Assembly: GCF_000003815.2 (NCBI RefSeq)
Contig: NC_049991.1
Coordinates: forward strand, 10,362,821 to 10,426,820
From: Branchiostoma floridae
Taxonomy: Eukaryota; Chordata; Leptocardii; Amphioxiformes; Branchiostomatidae
Reading direction: 5' to 3'
Length of the DNA stretch: 64,000 nt
Position 1 is the first letter of the stretch. Every line of letters starts with the position of its first letter. The position numbers were made by a program, and so were the translations under genes. Of this stretch, positions 52,335 to 64,000 are shown in pieces. The notes below the pieces were generated by a model. It was given only the letters and a program-made list of their open reading frames with translations. It had not been told where the DNA came from and made no database searches.

Positions 52335-55300
52335 ATGAAGTGCGGGGTGAAACACGGAGTCCACCTGCTGGTGGTCCTGTTACACCTGGCGTCAGCGCAA
52401 GGCATCCAATATGTCTATGTCATCGGGGGATCTTACTACCGTGACCATACACTGCCTCTATCTAGAAGCCCGTACATAGCCAGCCATGAGATCATTGTGG
52501 GGGAAGAGGCCACGCTAACTATAGAGGCTGGTGTTGAAATCCTGTTCGACGAGGGGGTCGGCATGACCGTCGTCGGACAACTTCATGCGGTCGGTACGGC
52601 CGACAAACGCATCGTTTTCGATCGGAATGAAAATCCTCCAAACGACACCATCCGGAACATCACTCGGGACCCGAATGTGCGGCTGGTGGGGCCGACAGTG
52701 AACGAGGGGCGTCTGGAGATCCGCCATGACGGACAGTGGGGAACTGTTTGTCGTGATACAAGCTGGAGGTGGTCCGAAGCGCAGGTAACATTGACTTCGA
52801 CTAAAATCAGTCTGTAGACCTTGCAGCCTAAGATGTCGGAATGCGAAGCCCTTTCTTCCGTACATCTTCTTTTTTTACAGCAAACTTCCTTATTGACTCT
52901 CTTCTGTCTGTACCTATTTTCAGCTCTAGACTTGCAGCTCTCTCTGTAAATAGTTCCTGTTTGAATTTATCACAACGGTCGGTCTGACACAGCTGGTAAA
53001 AGGGCCAATGTATGATTGCAGTCTGACCGAATGACGACCACGGTGAGCATTTGTCATTTAAAGGCGTTTCACGCCGCTGTCACACAACACAAAAATCAAA
53101 TCAGCCGACGTGTCTGTGATCATGAGTTCTGAATGATGTTAGGATCAGTGATAAGCCCGTTGTTTTCTCAGTCATTGCGCGAAGTGCCCGAGCCCCGTTC
53201 ATTGTGATGCGTTAGATTTTCAGGAGAAACATACACGTGACCCTCCGTCGGTTTTAAAATCGGCTTCATGAATTCAATTGACCTTCTGATGATCAACAAA
53301 TACGACCGAAGTTTTATTGTCAACTGATGACTATGACACAGCTAGTATCAATCTACATCCCACAGGTAGCATGCCGACACCTGGGATTCACCACAGGAAG
53401 AGAGGACAGTCAGTACGGTAACGGCAAGGGCAGGATTACCATGAGCGACCTTTTCTGCTCTGGGAACGAGAAGAATCTGTACGAGTGTCGCTACAGAGAC
53501 ATGGGAACAGCTCCGGACTGTGGTGAGCACCTACTCAATCCTCTTCTCTTTTATTTCCTTGTGACTTATCTGAGAGTAACCAGTCGTAGACACTGTCACT
53601 GGCCAGTGAATACAAAGTACTGTTTACTAGACAGTCAAATTTCATGTGTACATATGCACATGCATTTTTATACTATGAGTTCGAAGAAGTCTCCAATGGA
53701 GTCACACATTGACTATTCAACGGAACGAATGTTTTCGTGTGAACTTAAAGTACCAATGCGATAACTCCACTAAGGTCATGTTTCCAACTACATTTTGTAT
53801 ACGTAGGTTGGTTTGTAAAAAGTTTGATTCAGAACGCCATGAATAGCTTTTGGTTGGTTGGTTAGTTGGTTGGTTGGTGGGTCGATCGGTCGGTTGGTTG
53901 GTTAATTGGTTGGCGGAGAAATTTCTTAAAAGTTCTGAAGAGATATCATTACCTTCGCCAAGAATGTTTTCGATTAAGGCCTCATGTTGTGTCCCTATAT
54001 GTAGGTCAACAGCATATAACTCGAGAAGCTGTATATGGATTTTAATGGTATTTGGTATTTGAGTAGCGGTTGCGGAAACCGGTCTTGTTCGAAAATGGTT
54101 GGCGTAGCCTTTTTCCGTCAGGACGGTAGCGGGCCGAATGTGTGCGTCCGCTTCCTTGTGTACAGCATAACTCGAGAAGCCTTGAATGGATCCTGATGAT
54201 ATTTGATAGCTGTACATGTGGGTAGGGGTCAGGAACGCATGGTCTTTTTAGCGAATGCCCACAAACGCCCACTCTAGAGAAGTCCGCGCTGCACGAATCT
54301 CATTTTTTTTGCTTGGAATATGTCCACGTTGTGCTCCCATGTATTAATCCTGAGTTTCAAGTCAATCCATTGACCCGAAGTGACATAAATCAAAGTTTTC
54401 GATTCTCGATGGTCTTTTTAGCGAGCGCCCAGCAAAATGTCTTTTTAGCGAATGCCCACTATATCCACAAAAATATCGGCCGTCGCGCAACGACACCTAA
54501 ACCTACCGCCACAAACATGTTCAAGATGGTGTCCCATTGATGTGTACGGAGTTTCCGTGCTTTACAAGCATTTTAAGTCCCTGTTTTTGGTCAAAATGTA
54601 CGGCGACGATACTACCATACTTTAACTATAGCAATTCAAAATGGCGGGCACTAGTCATGTGACCTCCTTGCGGGACTGTTCTATAAGTATCGCGGGAGGG
54701 ACTGTTGTAGCATAGCTTCTCATACAACCATTTTAGAGTGAATTCTGAACAAGATTTTCATTTCATAGTGCTATCATCTGACTGATATTTACAATGTGGT
54801 CATTTTTTCTGTGCTATTATTACCCAGGTTTGAGGAACTTAGTGCAAATTTGGATATTGATTCACCTCAGTGCCCAATTAATGTACAAAAGGCTCAGACA
54901 CATTAGTGTTATAAACCTGAATAGGGGCAGGTAACCAATACTAGAAAAACATAGCTATTTATTATTAACAATACTATTTACATTATAATAATAACTCTTC
55001 ACCAAACTGGACTTTTCTTATCTTTATTTATCACAGAAACATTGTTACAATGAGGATTTGATTAGATGAGTATCTGTTACAGTGTGTACAAACTTATTTC
55101 AAATACAAAAATGTATTTCGTTTCACTTCCTAAATGTTTTTGAAGTATTGGAAGAAGTTGACACATAAACAATATTAATTGCATTATTTATGTGCAGTAA
55201 AATGTGACCACATGCTATCAATAGCCTAATAAAATGTTGGAACATGGCACAAGCGGGCTCCTCTTCTGAGTACAGAAAGGAAATGTTTTATAACATTTAG

Positions 55301-58300
55301 TTATGACGTAGAAAATTTCCATTGTAAAATGTACCTTTATTAACATTTACAAACAAATTGTTTTTTCTCTTCTTAATAAATGACAACAATACAGGTAAGT
55401 AAGGTGTGTTTCCTTTTATAACAGGCCAGGTAAGACGCCGTACAGGTAAGTAAGGTGTGTTTCCTTTTATAGCAGACCAGGTAAGACACCGTACAGGTGA
55501 GTAAGGTGTGTTTCCTTGACTACAGACTAGGTAAGACACCTTACAGGTGAGCAACGTGTATTTCCTTTCATTACAGACCAGGTAAGACACCGTACAGGTG
55601 AGTAACGTGTATTTCCTTTGATTACAGACCAGGTAAGACACCGTACAGGTGAGTAAGGTGTGTTTCCTTGACTACAGACTAGGTAAGACACCGTACAGGT
55701 GAGTAACGTGTATTTCCTTTGATTACAGACTAGGTAAGACACCGTACAGGTGAGTAACGTGTATTTCCTTTGATTACAGACCAGGTAAGACACCGTACAG
55801 GTGAGTAAGGTGTGTTTCCTTTTATGACAGACTAGGTAAGACACCGTACAGGTAAGTAACGTGTATTTCCTTTCAGTACAGACCAGGTAAGACACTGTAC
55901 AGGTGAGTAAGGTGTGTTTCCTTGACTACAGACTAGGTAAGACACCGTACAGGTGAGTAACGTGTATTTCCTCTGATTACAGACCAGGTAAGACACCATA
56001 CAGGTGAGTAACGTATATTTCCTTTGATAACAGGCCAGGTAAGACACCATACAGGTAAGTAAGGTGTGTTTCTTTTTATAACAGACCAGGTATGACACCG
56101 TGCATGTGAGTAACGTGTATTTCCTTTGATTACAGACCAGGTAAGACACCATACAGGTGAGTAACGTGTATTTCCTTTCATTACAGACCAGGTAAGACAC
56201 CGCACAGGTGAGTAAGGTGTGTTTCCTTTGTCTATTGACCAGATAGGGTATTACACAGGTGAGTAAGGCGTCTTTCCTTTGCCTATATACCATATAGGCC
56301 ATTATACAGGTGAGTAAGGCGTCTTTCCTTTGTCTATAGACCAGATAGGGTATTATACAGGTGAGTAAAGCAACTTTCCTTTGCCTGTAGACCAGATAGG
56401 GTATTATACAGGTAAGTATGGTGTCTTTCCTTCGCCTATATACCAGATGGGGCATTATAAAGGTAAGTAAGGTGTCTTTCCCTTGTCTATATACCAGATA
56501 GGCCATTATACAGGTGGATAAGGTGTCTTTCCTTTGCCTATATACCATATAGGCCATTATACAGGTGAGTAAGGCGTCTTTCCTTTGTCTATAGACCAGA
56601 TAGGGTATTATACAGGTGAGTAAAGCAACTTTCCTTTGCCTGTAGACCAGATAGGGTATTATACAGGTAAGTATGGTGTCTTTCCTTCGCCTATATACCA
56701 GATGGGGCATTATAAAGGTAAGTAAGGTGTCTTTCCCTTGTCTATATACCAGATAGGCCATTATACAGGTGGATAAGGTGTCTTTCCTTTGCCTATAGAC
56801 CAGATAGGCCATTAAACAGGTGAGTAAGGTGTCTTTCCTTTGCCTATAGACCAGATAGGCCATTATACTGGTAAGTAAGATGTCTTTACTTTGCCTATAG
56901 ACCAGACAGGGTATTATACAGGTGAGTAAAGCAACTATCCTTTGCCTATAGACCAGATAGGTATTAAACAGGTGAGTAAAGCAACTTACTTACCTGTATA
57001 ATGCCCTATCTGGTCTATAGGCAAAGGAAAGACGCCTTACTCATCTGTGCGGTGTCTTACCTGGTCTGTAATCAAAGGAAATACACGTTACTCACCTGTA
57101 CGGTGTCTTACCTAGTCTGTAGTCAAGGAAACACACCTTACTCACCTGTACGGTGTCTTACCTAGTCTGTAGTCAAGGAAACACACCTTACTCACCTGTA
57201 CGGTGTCTTACCTGGTCTGTAATCAAAGGAAATACACGTTACTCACCTGTACGGTGTCTTACCTGGTCTGTAATGAAAGGAAATACACGTTGCTCACCTG
57301 TAAGGTGTCTTACCTAGTCTGTAGTCAAGGAAACACACCTTACTCACCTGTACGGTGTCTTACCTGGTCTGCTATAAAAGGAAACACACCTTAATTACCT
57401 GTACGGCGTCTTACCTGGCCTGTTATAAAAGGAAACACACCTTACTTACCTGTATTGTTGTCATTTATTAAGAAGAGAAAAAACAATTTGTTTGTAAATG
57501 TTAATAAAGGTACATTTTACAATGGAAATTTTCTACGTCATAACTAAATGTTATAAAACATTTCCTTTCTGTACTCAGAAGAGGAGCCCGCTTGTGCCAT
57601 GTTCCAACATTTTATTAGGCTATTGATAGCATGTGGTCACATTTTACTGCACATAAATAATGCAATTAATATTGTTTATGTGTCAACTTCTTCCAATACT
57701 TCAAAAATATTTAGGAAGTGAAACGAAATACATTTTTGTATTTGAAATAAGTTTGTACACACTGTAACAGATACTCATCTAATCAAATCCTCATTGTAAC
57801 AATGTTTCTGTGATAAATAAAGATAAGAAAAGTCCAGTTTGGTGAAGAGTTATTATTATAATGTAAATAGTATTGTTAATAATAAATAGCTATGTTTTTC
57901 TAGTATTGGTTACCTGCCCCTATTCAGGTTTATAACACTAATGTGTCTGAGCCTTTTGTACATTAATTGGGCACTGAGGTGAATCAATATCCAAATTTGC
58001 ACTAAGTTCCTCAAACCTGGGTAATAATAGCACAGAAAAAATGACCACATTGTAAATATCAGTCAGATGATAGCACTATGAAATGAAAATCTTGTTCAGA
58101 ATTCACTCTAAAATGGTTGTATGAGAAGCTATGCTACAACAGTCCCTCCCGCGATACTTATAGAACAGTCCCGCAAGGAGGTCACATGACTAGTGCCCGC
58201 CATTTTGAATTGCTATAGTTAAAGTATGGTAGTATCGTCGCCGTACATTTTGACCAAAAACAGGGACTTAAAATGCTTGTAAAGCACGGAAACTCCGTAC

Positions 58301-61300
58301 ACATCAATGGGACACCATCTTGAACATGTTTGTGGTGGTAGGTTTAGGTGTCGTTGCGCGACGGCCGATATTTTTGTGGATATAGTGGGCATTCGCTAAA
58401 AAGACATTTTGCTGGGCGTTCGCTAAAAAGACCATCGAGAATCGAAAACTTTGATTTATGTCACTTCGGGTCAATGGATTGACTTGAAACTCAGGATTAA
58501 TACATGGGAGCACAACGTGGACATATTTCAAGCAAAAAAAATGAGATTCGTGCAGCGCGGACTTCTCTAGAGTGGGCGTTTGTGGGCATTCGCTAAAAAA
58601 AAACGAAGGTGAAGTTCGATTATGGCCCCCTAGAGGCTCCCTAAGGTACTACAGCAAAACTTTTGACATCTCGTCTTCTAGACATGCTGTGGTCATGATT
58701 TTTGCAAATCAACAGCTAATTTGCATAATTAATGAGGAAAGTTCATAAATCCATGCCAACAGCATATAACTCGAGAAGCTATATTTGGTATTTGAGTAGC
58801 GGTTGCGGAAAGAAAGGTAGAGTTCAAAAATGGTTGGCGTAGCATTTTTCGCCAGGACGGTAGCGGGCGGAGTGTGTGCGTCCGTTTGTTTGTGGAATGC
58901 ATAACTCTAGAAGCCTTGAATGGATCCTGATAATATTTGGTAGGTGGGTAGGGGTCAGGAAAACAAAGGTTGAGTTCGATAATGGGCTCCCTAGCGGCTT
59001 CTTAAAGTACTGCAGCAAAACTTCAATTTTTGACATCTGGTGCTCTGAACATGCTGTGGTTGTGATTTTGGTAGATAGCCAAAGTGATGACTTACATAAT
59101 GTAATACTAATTCTGTAAATCAACAACTAATTTGCATAATTAAGGAGGAAAGTTCATAAACCCACTGAATTCCATGATAGGACTTTCAAACTTGTCACAT
59201 ATGTAGCTGAGTATGAGAAATGTCCAATACATATTAATAATGCAAATGGCGACCTCATTTACATAATTAATGTTGACAGATCATGATGATTCTTTGGTAT
59301 GAGATAGCCTAAGGGAAGACTTAGATAGTGCTATACTTATTATATATTGTATTTCAACAGCAAATTTACATGAGGAAAGGTTACAAATCCACTGCATTCC
59401 ATAATACGAGTTTGAAACTTGTCACATATGTAAAAGAGAAGGAGAGAAATGTCAATACATGTTAATTATGCAAATGACGACCTATCAAAGCCCCTATCAT
59501 AATTTACTATTCGGCCAGGCCGGAGTCTGGTAGAGACTACATTATTTTGACAAAGCACTATGAAAGTTGCGCTGGAAAGTATCACAACAGTGTACGTATT
59601 TCATTATCACCTTTGCCAAGAAGTTTCTGTTTTTGGTAGCGTTTGTGTGTTTGTTGGGAACACACGTTCATGTAGTCGTTTGCTATTGGGGTAAGTACTC
59701 TTTAGTAATACATGAAAAAGACCTTTAAGTCTTGAATAAAGGCATAATCATTTGGCGAAGGGATGTGTTCGTGGAATGCTAGTTGTTATGGATGTGATAG
59801 GAAAATTCCATGGAGACATATACGATGGCATAAGGAATCGTGGCATTCTTAATCAAGTGTGTGTCATTTGAAAGCGACCCCAACAAAAATTGCTTGCTTT
59901 TCCTATGAGATATGATGGTGCAGGTTACGTACTGACTTGCTTTTTCTCTGCTTGTTTTTCAAGCCTTCGCTCTCTTTGTATATTTTTTCAAGTCTTGAAT
60001 GAATTTTGTGACTTATGTTTTATGTGTTAGAAAGTTTTTTATTTGTGCAACGAAGATTGTTGCGGGGACTTCGGCGACTTTGGCATTATACTTGAATTTA
60101 TGACAGCGGGCAGAAAAGATTGTTTACCTTGTACGTACGCAGTGACGGCACACTCTAGTTGTCGTGTACCTGATGCCATAAAAACCATAATCAATAACTC
60201 GTTTACTTTGTTTCTTTGTTATACACAAGTAGTACCATCCTTAAATCAACATATCTGTAATACTAAAGGAACAGCCCAAAAGAAAATTTCTAAAGCAATT
60301 CTCCTGTTGTTGTTAGTTCCGGCTTTCATGACTGGTCACGACTGTACCGTTATCCGTCTAGTAATCTAGATAGTTTTCAAACATATCAGATCTGGTACAG
60401 AAATGTAGGGTTCGACGACATTGTTGTGTTCTGTGAGGTGGTCTTACCTTTGCGTCTTGTGGGGTAAAAGGAACAGGCGTCCATGGTAAAACATTTCAAA
60501 AGTTGCAAGAGTAAGCACTAAAATATTGTTGTGTAGTGGTATACGTGTAGTCGCCAACGTTTGTCGAGCTATTGTTAATTCTCAAGGCTGTGTCTGAGAA
60601 AAAGTCAGAAAGCTCGCTCAAAGCAATTACTTGTTTACTGACCGTACGGGATTTAGAGAGGGGGGCGGTGGGTTTGGGAAGGAAACTTTTGAAATATTTG
60701 AAATATTGAGCCGGGTGGGAGGGCATCGGAAAATTTATTTGACCTGTGGGGAGGGCCAAGGAAAATTTAGTTAGTCTGGTCTGCCAGCAAAATTCGTCCC
60801 TTAAAATGCAAGAAATGGCGTTTCCGAGGGTCAAGATTTCAAATGTTTCTGGACCTCCGCAAGGGATTGCCCGATGTCGGCGCAGGACACAGTGAAAATG
60901 CGTTGGGGTAGGGGCAAGGCTTATGCATCGCCCTCGATAACCCTTTTCACTTACAGAAATGTCATTAAACTCTAGATTAGCCTGCCAGCAAAATTTACCC
61001 CTAGGGCCATCAAAATGCAAGATATGGCGTTTCAGAGCTCGAGGGTAAAGATTTGCAAATTTCCCTGAATCCCTTTTGACCGTCTTCGTGCCTTTGGTGG
61101 TCGACATCGTGATAACTGTGTTCGGGGACGTTGCTCGCAATAACTGAAGCTGAAACCCTTGTATTTCTAAAAAAAATGCCATTAAACTTAGCTTTGTCTG
61201 CCAGAAAAATATCCATCAAACTGCAGAAAATAGCTTTAAAGAGGGTCAAGATTTCAAAATTTCCCCGGACCTCCCTGTTGACGCCGCGCGCCCTTCTCGC

Positions 61301-64000
61301 CTTCAAAAGTTAAGCTGAAACCCTCGTGTGTTTTTTTTTATAGAAATGTCATTAAACCAGCAGATTTGCCCATCAAATTTCAGAAAAAAGTGCTTCAGAG
61401 AGTTAAGATAAAAAAAATTTCCGGCGCCGCACATGCTGAAAATTCGCTCAGTGATATACTTAGTATATATTTCGCCGGCAGCTAGAGAGAGGCGACCGGT
61501 CGACCCCGCCGTGGGAAAATCGGAGTCGCGAGTTGGCACCCCCTTCCTCACTACAGTTTTGGATAGTCGCAACGTGCTGTCGTTTTTGTTGGCATTTTCC
61601 CTCGATTTACCATCAGTTATTGCCACAACAGAACCAAGAAAAAGTTCGAAATATTGGTAAATCGAAAATGGTTTCCGACAAGCCGCTCAGACCCCACGAG
61701 CTTGCAAAGGGGCGAAGCGCGCGCCGCAGAAATCCAGGTACTTTTCAGGTGTTGTTTGGATATCAAAACAATGAAAAAGCTTCTATAAAACAAATATCTA
61801 TGCATCTTTGGAGTAGATATTCATCCCTCAATCAATCATATATTCTAAGGCATTTAGTTTCCCTTCTTTGCTAGGGGTGAGAGATCTGCTTCGCGATGAA
61901 AACCAGCATCATAAGTATGGCGCAAACATGGCAAAGCACACTTCCAAACGGGAGCGCTGTGATTTATTGGCGACTTATTATTTTTGTTTAATTGATGGGG
62001 GGGGGGGGGGGGCTAGCAAAAAAAGTTTGACTTGGAGGAAGGGCCTAGGAAAAATATTTGATCTCACTAGATTCCGTACGGTCCCCAAAATACCAGATGT
62101 ACTCGTCTACATTATACCGGATATGTGTTATATAGGCTGTTTAGATACTTATAAACTAAGATTGTGACCTGCGACTTCGGTCATACGGAACGCCTTAGAC
62201 TCGACTGTCTTTGTGACACAGATGAAAATCTTTGCGTTTTGGTACCTTTATTCGTGGAGTTGGTATAATCGGCTAGCGGTAGCTTTGCTCACTTTTTGTT
62301 TTAATGCGGCAGTATACTCCAGAAGCGGGTATTGTAATTCCTCAGAATATAGATAGCTATGCTTGAATCAAGTTTGTTTGGTCAAATTTACCATAAGTTA
62401 AAGCCTGAACGCAGGGTGAACATTGTAGCGAACGAGTTCTTTAATTCCCCTGAGAACCCTTCCTATTGTGCACTTCGACCATGGGAACAGGTACCGGTTT
62501 GTAATGGTAAAATTTTCGATACTATGATATTTCAGGATTACTAACTCTGCGTGCAGAAACATCCCTTTTAGATAGCACAACATGGTCCATAAAAAGAGGC
62601 CAAATCTCAGCATTCCAATCAAGGGTCGCTAGTCTTCAAAGTTTTTGTGTACCATCCTAAATGTCTCATAGTCACTGTCGATAGCTTTGCGACTCTATCA
62701 ACCTTATACCCGACCTAGGTCACAAGTAGTTTTGGCGCCGCCATTTCACGCTGACCTAATTTCAACTACTTATACTTAAATGTCCAAATCTCTACATCAA
62801 ACCATTTTTTTTTATCTCCCTAAATGTGTGATAGTCAATAGACGGCCTTTTCAATCTTATCCCGACTACGGTTAGCAAGAAAGTGTGACGGAAGTCGGCT
62901 ATGCTGGAAAATCGTACACAGCACAGTACATTAGAAGCGGGACCGTATGTAGGTACTTTGATTTAGAAAATTATCATTGTTGAAATGACAAATGACAAAA
63001 GTCGGGTGTATTTTTGGAAAAAAGAGTAAACTGACAAGAATGATACCCACGTGTTTACTATCAACATCACTGAAACACCTGGCCTTCACAAATCTCATTT
63101 GTAATGGCTAATTAGCTTCCTTACTTGTTGCCTCATTCTCTTACAAAGTGTCATCACCAAACGTTTAGGGGGTCGGCGAGACCTAGGGGTGGTATGTGAG
63201 GGAATCAGTCCAGTCAGCTCCACCTATTGGAACGGAATCCGACTGGTGCCGTCCTCTGCTGGGACGGTCTCCAGACTCGAACATGTCGACGTTCTCCATG
63301 CGGGACAAGACGATGGAACAGGAACAACAGCGGCCATCAACATAGAAACATATCCACCTGTGCTCAGAGATGTCAACGTCAAGTACAGTCCAGGTGCAGG
63401 GGTCAAGGTTCAGGGAGCAACTACGGAGGTCAACACCGTGGGCTGCAGCATAGAGGAAAACCAAGGCCCAGGCATCATCATAGAAGACCAAGCTGCAGAT
63501 GTCAACATACAAAACACCAGGGTCTCTAAGAACTTCCCATACGGTGCTCACATCACCCGCGGCAGTGCTGGACAAAAAATTACGTTTACTGATTCTGCTT
63601 TCACTGAGAACTTTGGAACAGGTCTTCTCCTTGATACAGTCGGAAGTGATGTTGTAGTATCAAACAGTAACTTCAGTTCCAACACTCACTTTGGCTTAGA
63701 CTCCATCAACAGTAAAACGCTACAGATTCAGAGCTGTACCCTGAACTCAAATGGACTGGACGGCGTGTGGATACAAGACGAAGTATACACCCTGCCTCAA
63801 ACCGAGAAGAGCTTTTCTATCGATCAGTCTAGCATATCAGAGAACCTTCGAAGAGGAGTGACAGTTTCAATCACCTACCCATCATACAACTGCCGTAACC
63901 ATCAAACCGCCTTCAACATCGCAGGCAGCGAAGTTAGCGCGAATCCAGAAGGAGCCATAGACATCAGCGTAGAAAGATCAACCCGGACATGTTATCCACG
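52335..64000 (+). CDS. Bark beetle-like protein, 5' part (SRCR and parallel beta-helix); runs off the window
   Basis: Three exons are visible: 52335-52784, 53366-53522 and 63169 to beyond 64000, with phases 0 and 1 that fit. Residues 1-22 are a signal peptide (VHLLVVLLHLASAQG). Residues ~23-100 (SPYIASHEIIVGEEATLTIE, then GVGMTVVGQLHAVGTADKRI) match the N-terminal region of Drosophila Bark beetle/Anakonda. An SRCR domain spans the exon junctions: VRLVGPTVNEGRLEIRHDGQ, WGTVC, VACRHLGF, DLFCSGNEKNLYECRY, and its last cysteines in RRDLGVVCEG at the start of exon 3. Exon 3 then gives beta-helix turns (GAGVKVQGA, GTGLLLDT, GLDSINS). In flies the protein builds tricellular septate junctions. The role here is inferred. 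The remaining domains and the stop lie outside the window. Confidence 0.82.
53850..53915 (+). repeat. (TTGG)n microsatellite, imperfect
   Basis: About 65 bp of TTGG/TCGG tetranucleotides in the second intron of the bark beetle-like gene. Confidence 0.85.
54006..54238 (+). repeat. Dispersed repeat, copy left of the palindrome
   Basis: CAACAGCATATAACTCGAGA, GGTATTTGAGTAGCGGTTGC, AATGGTTGGCGTAGC and CTTGAATGGATCCTGAT recur in the same order at 58748-58980. Confidence 0.8.
55396..56985 (+). repeat. 51 bp tandem array, left orientation (~31 units, two subtypes)
   Basis: Subtype 1 (to ~56220) contains ACAGGTGAGTAACGTGTATT, TCCTTTGATTACAG and ACCAGGTAAGACACCGT. Subtype 2 (~56220-56985) contains CAGGTGAGTAAGGCGTCTTT, CCTTTGCCTATA and CCAGATAGGG(T/C)ATTATA. 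Within subtype 2 a 255 bp (five-unit) block is itself duplicated (CATATAGGCC at 56291 and 56546). Because 51 is a multiple of three, long minus-strand frames with 17-residue repeats appear (e.g. 55832-56863). I treat these as by-products. Confidence 0.92.
56986..57455 (-). repeat. 51 bp tandem array, right orientation (~9 units)
   Basis: Same unit as 55396-56985 in reverse complement (TTACTCACCTGTACGGTGTC, TTACCTGGTCTGTAATCAAA). The array is much shorter than the left one, so the unique arms are symmetric but the arrays are not. Confidence 0.92.
58605..59500 (+). repeat. Cluster of diverged dispersed repeats
   Basis: GGTGAAGTTCGAT(T)ATGG with TACTACAGCAAAACTT recurs at ~58610 and ~58970. TAATTTGCATAATTAATGAG or a close variant recurs at ~58719 and ~59128, followed by GAGGAAAGTTCATAAA. 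Copy 58748-58980 of the left-flank repeat lies within the cluster. Old tandem or nested non-coding repeats. Confidence 0.65.
59501..60769. other. Intron sequence, nothing recognised
   Basis: Part of the 9.6 kb intron of the bark beetle-like gene. Small open frames here lack protein-like features and splice partners. TTTGCCAAGAAGTTTCTGTT at ~59611 resembles a phrase near 53945 and is probably repeat-derived. Confidence 0.45.
60770..61440 (-). repeat. Degenerate ~200 bp tandem repeats, 3-4 copies
   Basis: CTGCCAGCAAAATT or a close variant, followed 40-60 bases later by GGGTCAAGATTTCAAA or similar, recurs at about 60782, 60992, 61198 and 61362. Some copies carry AGAAATGTCATTAAAC upstream. Long frames here come from the repetition. 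Confidence 0.55.
61441..63168. other. Intron sequence upstream of beta-helix exon; poly-G tract
   Basis: No coding feature recognised. A run of about 16 G lies near 61998. The acceptor ACGTTTAG at 63161-63168 ends the intron. Confidence 0.5.

Larger units (their letters stand above)
54245..58599. mobile_element. 4.35 kb palindromic foldback element in the bark beetle-like gene intron
   Basis: Unique arms 54245-55395 and 57452-58599 (~1.15 kb each) are near-identical reverse complements. The tips read TTTTTAGCGAATGCCCAC and GTGGGCATTCGCTAAAAA. The middle is a tandem array of 51 bp units that flips orientation at ~56985. There is no protein-coding core. Long arms plus tandem repeats suggest a foldback-type non-autonomous transposon. 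It interrupts an older dispersed repeat. Confidence 0.8.

Noticed and set aside
55832-56863. A 343-codon minus-strand frame with 17-residue repeats (and 55297-55641, 55527-55895, 57203-57394)
   Set aside because: The 51 bp unit is a multiple of three, so any stop-free frame stays open along the array. Both orientations and several frames show this, and there are no coding signs outside the repeat.
60496-61182. 228-codon minus-strand frame
   Set aside because: It covers the degenerate ~200 bp tandem repeats in an intron; the translation has no recognisable features and no supporting exons.
63183-63575. Minus-strand 130-codon frame at the right end
   Set aside because: It is antisense to the beta-helix exon of the bark beetle-like gene, whose plus-strand frame continues the SRCR domain correctly.

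Overview
The window is eukaryotic, gene-sparse and intron-rich. It is most likely from an amphioxus (Branchiostoma) or a close invertebrate deuterostome. The evidence is small exons with GT-AG introns, vertebrate-like SNX29, CPPED1 and RPL10 proteins, a bark-beetle-type SRCR/beta-helix gene, and many AT-rich dispersed repeats and foldback elements. The species call is an inference. Four runs of N and one single N mark assembly gaps.

Layout: (1) 1-11.2 kb is one very large foldback-type mobile element. Its inverted arms are tandem arrays of a ~190 bp unit, and they enclose one long gene for an unrecognised 1005-residue coiled-coil protein. (2) About 11.25-11.4 kb may be the last exon of an upstream gene. 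(3) 13.56-16.58 kb (minus) encodes a secreted, probably GPI-anchored protein with an Ala/Thr/Ser mucin-like stalk and one Ly6/uPAR (LU) domain. (4) 16.6-25.4 kb has no convincing gene, only small MITE copies. (5) 25.5-29.28 kb (minus) is a complete RPL10 gene with a pyrimidine-rich (TOP-like) leader. (6) 29.64-43.29 kb (plus) is a complete 22-coding-exon SNX29 gene (RUN, coiled coil, PX; 928 aa), divergent from RPL10. Its introns carry a Penelope-like element, a MITE with 87 bp perfect TIRs and a 9 bp target duplication, a CAGGG-ended MITE and a LINE 3' end. (7) 48.2-50.9 kb (minus) is CPPED1, a calcineurin-like phosphoesterase. The convergent SNX29/CPPED1 pair matches the neighbouring genes on human 16p13. 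(8) From 52.3 kb to the right edge (plus) is the 5' part of a bark beetle-like gene: signal peptide, SRCR domain, parallel beta-helix. Its 9.6 kb second intron contains a 4.35 kb palindromic foldback element with 51 bp tandem repeats, each carrying consensus splice-site motifs.

The genes do not form an operon. RPL10 and SNX29 probably share a ~360 bp divergent promoter region. The least explained objects are the two foldback elements: the coding one at the left edge and the non-coding, splice-motif-rich one near 56 kb.
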